From Pilaira anomala (taxonomy: Eukaryota; Mucoromycota; Mucoromycetes; Mucorales; Mucoraceae), in the NCBI GenBank assembly GCA_025716855.1, contig JAIXMQ010000136.1, positions 1-33,558 on the forward strand: a stretch of 33,558 bases of DNA, read 5' to 3'. The translations under genes and the position numbers were made by a program. The first letter of the stretch is position 1. Every line of letters starts with the position of its first letter. The notes beneath the pieces were generated by a model. That model made no database searches. It was not told the DNA's origin and was given only the letters and a program-made list of their open reading frames with translations. This document shows positions 31,004-33,558 of this stretch, piece by piece.

Positions 31004-31118
31004 TGTTCCAATTTAAGTTCAAATTTTTTATTATTTTAATATTGTGACTTTACCAAACTATTTTCAAAAATTGTGCCTCTGAGTTCAAAAAGTTTTTCAT
31101 TTTAGAGTGGAAGCACTG
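31004..31118 (-). repeat. Right terminal inverted repeat of the Tc1-type element (115 bp)
   Basis: Reverse complement of 29443-29557 with one mismatch; ends CACTG directly before TA at 31119. Confidence 0.95.
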
Positions 31119-31377
31119 TATATAACTCAGTAGTCTGTAAAATAAAGAAATATAAATACCCTCTTAGATTAGAATAGATACAATCCCTCTCACACTTTGA
31201 TTCTACAATTTTTACATTTAATAATCACTTGTAAACAGTCTCAAACTACTTATCTAGTTTTATATCTTTTATTTCTATTATCTACTCTATATCACAACAA
31301 TATTACAGGGTTAATTATCGATCTGGGATTCATTGCTATATATTTCAATGGTAAATGCTTTTACTTTAATTGACAAA

Positions 31378-31501
31378 GTGAGATGTTCGAGCTATTATAA
31401 TGATAGAACAAACGGAAATAAAAGCAATAAAAAAAATATAGCAAAGTTAAAATAAATCAGGCTGCAAAAATAAACTAAACTTTATTAAAAGGTACAAAAA
31501 G
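31378..31501. repeat. Direct repeat copy B (about 124 bp)
   Basis: Matches copy A at 28740-28865. It starts GTGAGATGTTCGAGCTAT and ends TTTATTAAAAGGTACAAAAAG. Confidence 0.8.
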
Positions 31502-31797
31502 TGTTTGGCTATATATAGTAAATAGAAGTTAGACAAGCGAAGCATGAATTGTGAAACATAGCAATGATCAATGATTTATTATACAATAAACATGTTGCTG
31601 AAAATAAGATAAAAGATCCCCAAGTATTATAACTGGTTGCTGTACCTGATAATTATAAAAGAGGTTTGTTGATCATAGAGACAATGATGTTATTTATATA
31701 TTAGCCAATTAGATAATTATTGTAGTGTGAATAAACTTATAGTATCGTAAAGTAGTGAAGGATATTAGAGCATGTGTAATTAGATGAGAATATAATG
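31502..31797. other. Unassigned AT-rich sequence left of the gypsy fragment
   Basis: No coding frame. It probably belongs to decayed retrotransposon sequence, because the pol fragment starts abruptly at its right edge. Confidence 0.3.
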
Positions 31798-32542
31798 TGC
31801 TCGCTCAAAACACCTAGAGGATATAAACAAATTCAACAATTTATGGGTTTAATTAATTACTTCAGAGACTTTATCCCAATGATCTCGAAGGTAGCTGAAC
31901 CTATCACCCGTCTTAGCCATGCAAAGAACGTGAGTGAACTATGGGGTGATGAGCAGACACGTAGTTTTGAAGCTTTAAAAAACATTTTGCAATCGAACCT
32001 TGTTTTGAGTTATCCTGATTTAACCAAACAATTCTTTGTAGCCACTGATGCCTCCTTATATGGTGTTGCAGCTGTACTGTTTCAAAGAGATGATAAAGGG
32101 CGTGACAAATATGTTAGTTTTGTCTCTGCATCTTTAAGTCCTTCACAGCGTCGTTAGAATACTACCAAAAGAGAGTTGTACGCAATCGTGATGGCTTTAC
32201 AGAAGTTCCGTAAATTTTTATATGGACGTCATTTTCGAATTTACACTGATCATAAAGCACTAATTTATTTGAATCATCAAAAGGTCATGAATCCAATGAT
32301 GATCGGTTGGGCTGAGACGTTGTTACAATTTGATTTTGATGTTGTTCATATTCCTGGTAATTTAAACCGTTTACCTGATCAATTGAGCCGCTTGTACCCA
32401 CCTCTTGATGAGAGTGAGCACAAACTGGAGGAGTATAGCGGTAGAAATAAAATTATAAAAGTGATTGCAAAAAGAAAGAAGTATAGCAAGGATAAAGAAT
32501 TAAATGTCCTGTTTACTAAGTTGGTTGAAAATAAAAATGAGA
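31798..32542 (+). pseudogene. Ty3/gypsy pol fragment: end of reverse transcriptase and RNase H
   Basis: The frame opens in the thumb/connection region of reverse transcriptase (TPRGYKQIQQFMGLINYFRD, FIPMISKVAEPITRL). It runs into RNase H with its acidic residues in VATDASLYGVAAVLFQ, TKRELYAIVMAL and RIYTDHKALIYL, then HIPGNLNRLPDQLSRL. The palm with the catalytic Tyr-x-Asp-Asp lies upstream in full elements and is missing here, so the copy is 5'-truncated. A TAG at 32155-32157 interrupts the frame just before TTKRELYAIV, at a place where relatives usually have an aromatic residue. At 32543 the frame is broken by a solo LTR and resumes at 32955. Confidence 0.9.
32538..32542. repeat. Target-site duplication TGAGA (left copy)
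   Basis: Matches TGAGA at 32950-32954 on the far side of the solo LTR. Confidence 0.8.
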
Positions 32543-32949
32543 TGATGTGATATAGAATAGATTGGTAATAAAAGAGATATGGAAAACTAGTAGAGTAGTT
32601 TGAGACTGTTTACAATATGTTTATTAGAGTAAAAAGAGTAGGAGGATTTTATCTATTCTATTATTTGAGAGGGTATTTATATTCTTTATTTTTCAGACTA
32701 ACGAGTTATTGATGTGATATCATAATAGAAAGATATCAGCATGTTATTAGTAAGATTTATATGTTTCTCACTACTTTAGTGTGAGAATTCACTATCTTTA
32801 TGATTTTAATGTTTAGTGTGGGAAACCACCTCTTTATCTTTTTATTGTTACTATTATGATTTCATGCACTTCCTATTTTATTTGATATTTAAATCTCAGT
32901 GTCTGGATGTAACACATTACTGCTTTATTTACTATGCTAGATCACCACA
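32543..32949 (+). mobile_element. Solo LTR (407 bp) inserted in the gypsy pol fragment
   Basis: Starts TGATGTGATATAG and ends GATCACCACA, with TGAGA on both sides as a 5-bp duplication. A TATA-like GAGGGTATTTATATTC lies about 125 bp in. It is homologous to the minus-strand solo LTR at 29248-31299 over its length with about 30 bp of indels. Discounting the LTR and one duplication, the pol frame continues without shift from RNase H into the integrase N-terminus, which confirms the boundaries. The open frame seen across 32816-33001 is therefore a chimera of LTR and integrase and not a gene. Confidence 0.88.
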
Positions 32950-33054
32950 TGAGACACTTGATTATTTAACTCCTCCTAATCAGAGAGAGATGCTATATTG
33001 AGAGAAACTCATGAATTCGGTCATTTTGGTTATCAAGCTATCGTACGTGATATT
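32950..33054 (+). pseudogene. Start of gypsy integrase (zinc-binding region), frameshifted
   Basis: Continues the pol frame after the solo LTR with ETLDYLTPPNQREML. A two-base disturbance at about 32995-33000 brings a TGA into frame, and the next frame continues with RETHEFGHFGYQAIVRDIH. The two histidines of the HHCC zinc finger are present; the cysteines are gone because similarity ends at about 33054, where other sequence begins. A dead remnant. Confidence 0.8.
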
Positions 33055-33230
33055 CACAGTCAGTCACAGGTCATAAAGAATGATCATAAATTTTATATTT
33101 TTGAAGCTCAAACAATAAATGCTTTTTTCGTTTCTCTATAAAATGTCATAAATCAGATAATATGCCTTCAAAACTTGAAAGAAGAAAGATTAGGTTGTTT
33201 AATAAAAGAAAATTAAAAAAAATAGAAAAA

Positions 33231-33558
33231 TTAATATCTAGTAGCATCGCCTTTAGCAGTTATAACTGCCCTACATCTTTTGGGCATACTTTCGTAAAGA
33301 CCCTCAATGTATTCGACCGTCATTTCTGACCAAGCTTCTTTTAACTTCTCCTTTAAATCTTCGATATTATTAATATCATCCTTCTTATCTCTCATCCTAC
33401 GAGACAGCTCAGCCCAGACATGCTCAATGGGATTAAGATCTGGACTTTGAGCGGGCCAGTTCTCCATCAATGTCATCGAATGACTATTCTTTCACCATGT
33501 GGCAAAAGTGCCTTTATGACAGGGCGCGTTATCTTCTTGATAGATGTAGGGACCCTGA
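33231..33558 (-). pseudogene. Second Tc1-type transposase, C-terminal part, broken (partial at window end)
   Basis: The minus frame enters at the window edge with YQEDNAPCHKG (second catalytic Asp at 33533-33531), meets a TGA at 33494-33492, then reads NWPAQSPDLNPIEHVWAELS (catalytic Glu at 33425-33423). It ends MPKRCRAVITAKGDATRY at a stop near 33231. The C-terminus is typical of Tc1-like transposases. The last Asp-Glu spacing is 35 residues including the nonsense codon. It is clearly different from the element at 29443-31118, so it is another family. Its outer end may lie near 33054, where the gypsy fragment stops, but no TA duplication is evident. Confidence 0.85.

Larger units (their letters stand above)
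29443..31118 (+). mobile_element. Tc1/mariner-superfamily DNA transposon, complete (1,676 bp)
   Basis: Bounded by CAGTGCTTCCACT.. and its reverse complement ..AGTGGAAGCACTG, with TA at 29441-29442 and 31119-31120 as the target duplication. The terminal inverted repeats extend 115 bp with one mismatch. One transposase region lies inside. It is inserted in the minus-strand solo LTR, whose two halves align across the site. Near-identical repeats point to a fairly recent insertion, later than the LTR. Confidence 0.95.
29248..31299 (-). mobile_element. Solo LTR with 5-bp target duplication, split by a Tc1-type element
   Basis: On the minus strand the LTR starts TGTTGTGATATAG (31299) and ends GCTAGATCACCACA (29248). 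Flanks are ATATT at 29243-29247 and ATATT at 31300-31304, a perfect 5-bp duplication. Without the inserted DNA transposon and one TA it is about 374 bp. It is homologous throughout to the plus-strand LTR at 32543-32949, sharing the TAGTTTGAGACTGTTTACAA block, the GAGGGTATTTATATT TATA region and the final GCTTTATTTACTATGCTAGA block. No internal retrotransposon genes flank it, so it is the product of LTR-LTR recombination. Confidence 0.85.

Noticed and set aside
32816..33001. 61-codon frame overlapping LTR and integrase
   Set aside because: A chimera: its first two thirds lie in the solo LTR and its last part is the resumed integrase frame, so it is not a gene.
1..33558. CRISPR arrays, bacterial operons, rRNA or tRNA genes
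   Set aside because: No regularly spaced repeats, no Shine-Dalgarno-led gene chains, and no cloverleaf or T-loop signatures were seen on either strand.

Overview
The window looks like nuclear DNA of an early-diverging filamentous fungus, most likely Mucoromycota (Mucor/Rhizopus-like). The base composition is very AT-rich, with long homopolymers and (TA)n, (GT)n and (CT)n runs. Genes are compact, with many introns of about 40-90 nt that follow GT..AG and keep phase when joined. The gene set is fungal: PDAT, MATE, SCYL1/Cex1, a GAR-domain protein and Pmp3. No tRNA, rRNA, CRISPR or bacterial-type operon is visible.

Left part (1-4.7 kb): the 3' end of an unknown gene, a short open segment, a four-exon unknown gene with a possible HMG-box-like middle (minus), an inverted-repeat cluster, and a decayed fragment of a pyruvate carboxylase biotin-carboxylase domain. 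Central part (4.7-15.3 kb): an intronless GAR-domain, probably Kar9-like microtubule protein (minus); a three-exon MATE transporter (minus); a 71-aa Pmp3/UPF0057 protein (plus) split over three tiny exons; and an eight-exon coiled-coil, tail-anchored protein of unknown function (minus) that appears to use an 11-nt micro-exon. A 0.73-kb intergenic region then separates this gene from the divergent PDAT gene.

Right-central part (15.3-26.7 kb): an eight-exon phospholipid:diacylglycerol acyltransferase (plus), then three tandem copies of a small unknown gene (plus), the middle one broken by a nonsense codon. Convergent to these is a tight minus-strand series: SCYL1/Cex1-like pseudokinase (15 exons), a TM7S3/TM198-domain membrane protein (4 exons) and an F-box protein. 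PDAT (storage lipid), SCYL1 (Golgi/tRNA traffic), the GAR protein (microtubules) and the two transport/membrane proteins are ordinary housekeeping functions with no evident joint pathway.

Right end (26.8-33.6 kb): a transposon graveyard. A minus-strand solo LTR with a 5-bp target duplication (ATATT) is split by a complete Tc1/mariner-type element with 115-bp terminal repeats and TA duplication. A related solo LTR (407 bp, TGAGA duplication) sits inside a truncated Ty3/gypsy pol fragment whose reading frame resumes exactly once the insert is discounted. A second, broken Tc1-type transposase runs off the window edge. Direct repeats, an LTR-like block and a stem-loop surround these. Exon boundaries throughout were inferred by eye from splice signals and phase, not from transcripts.
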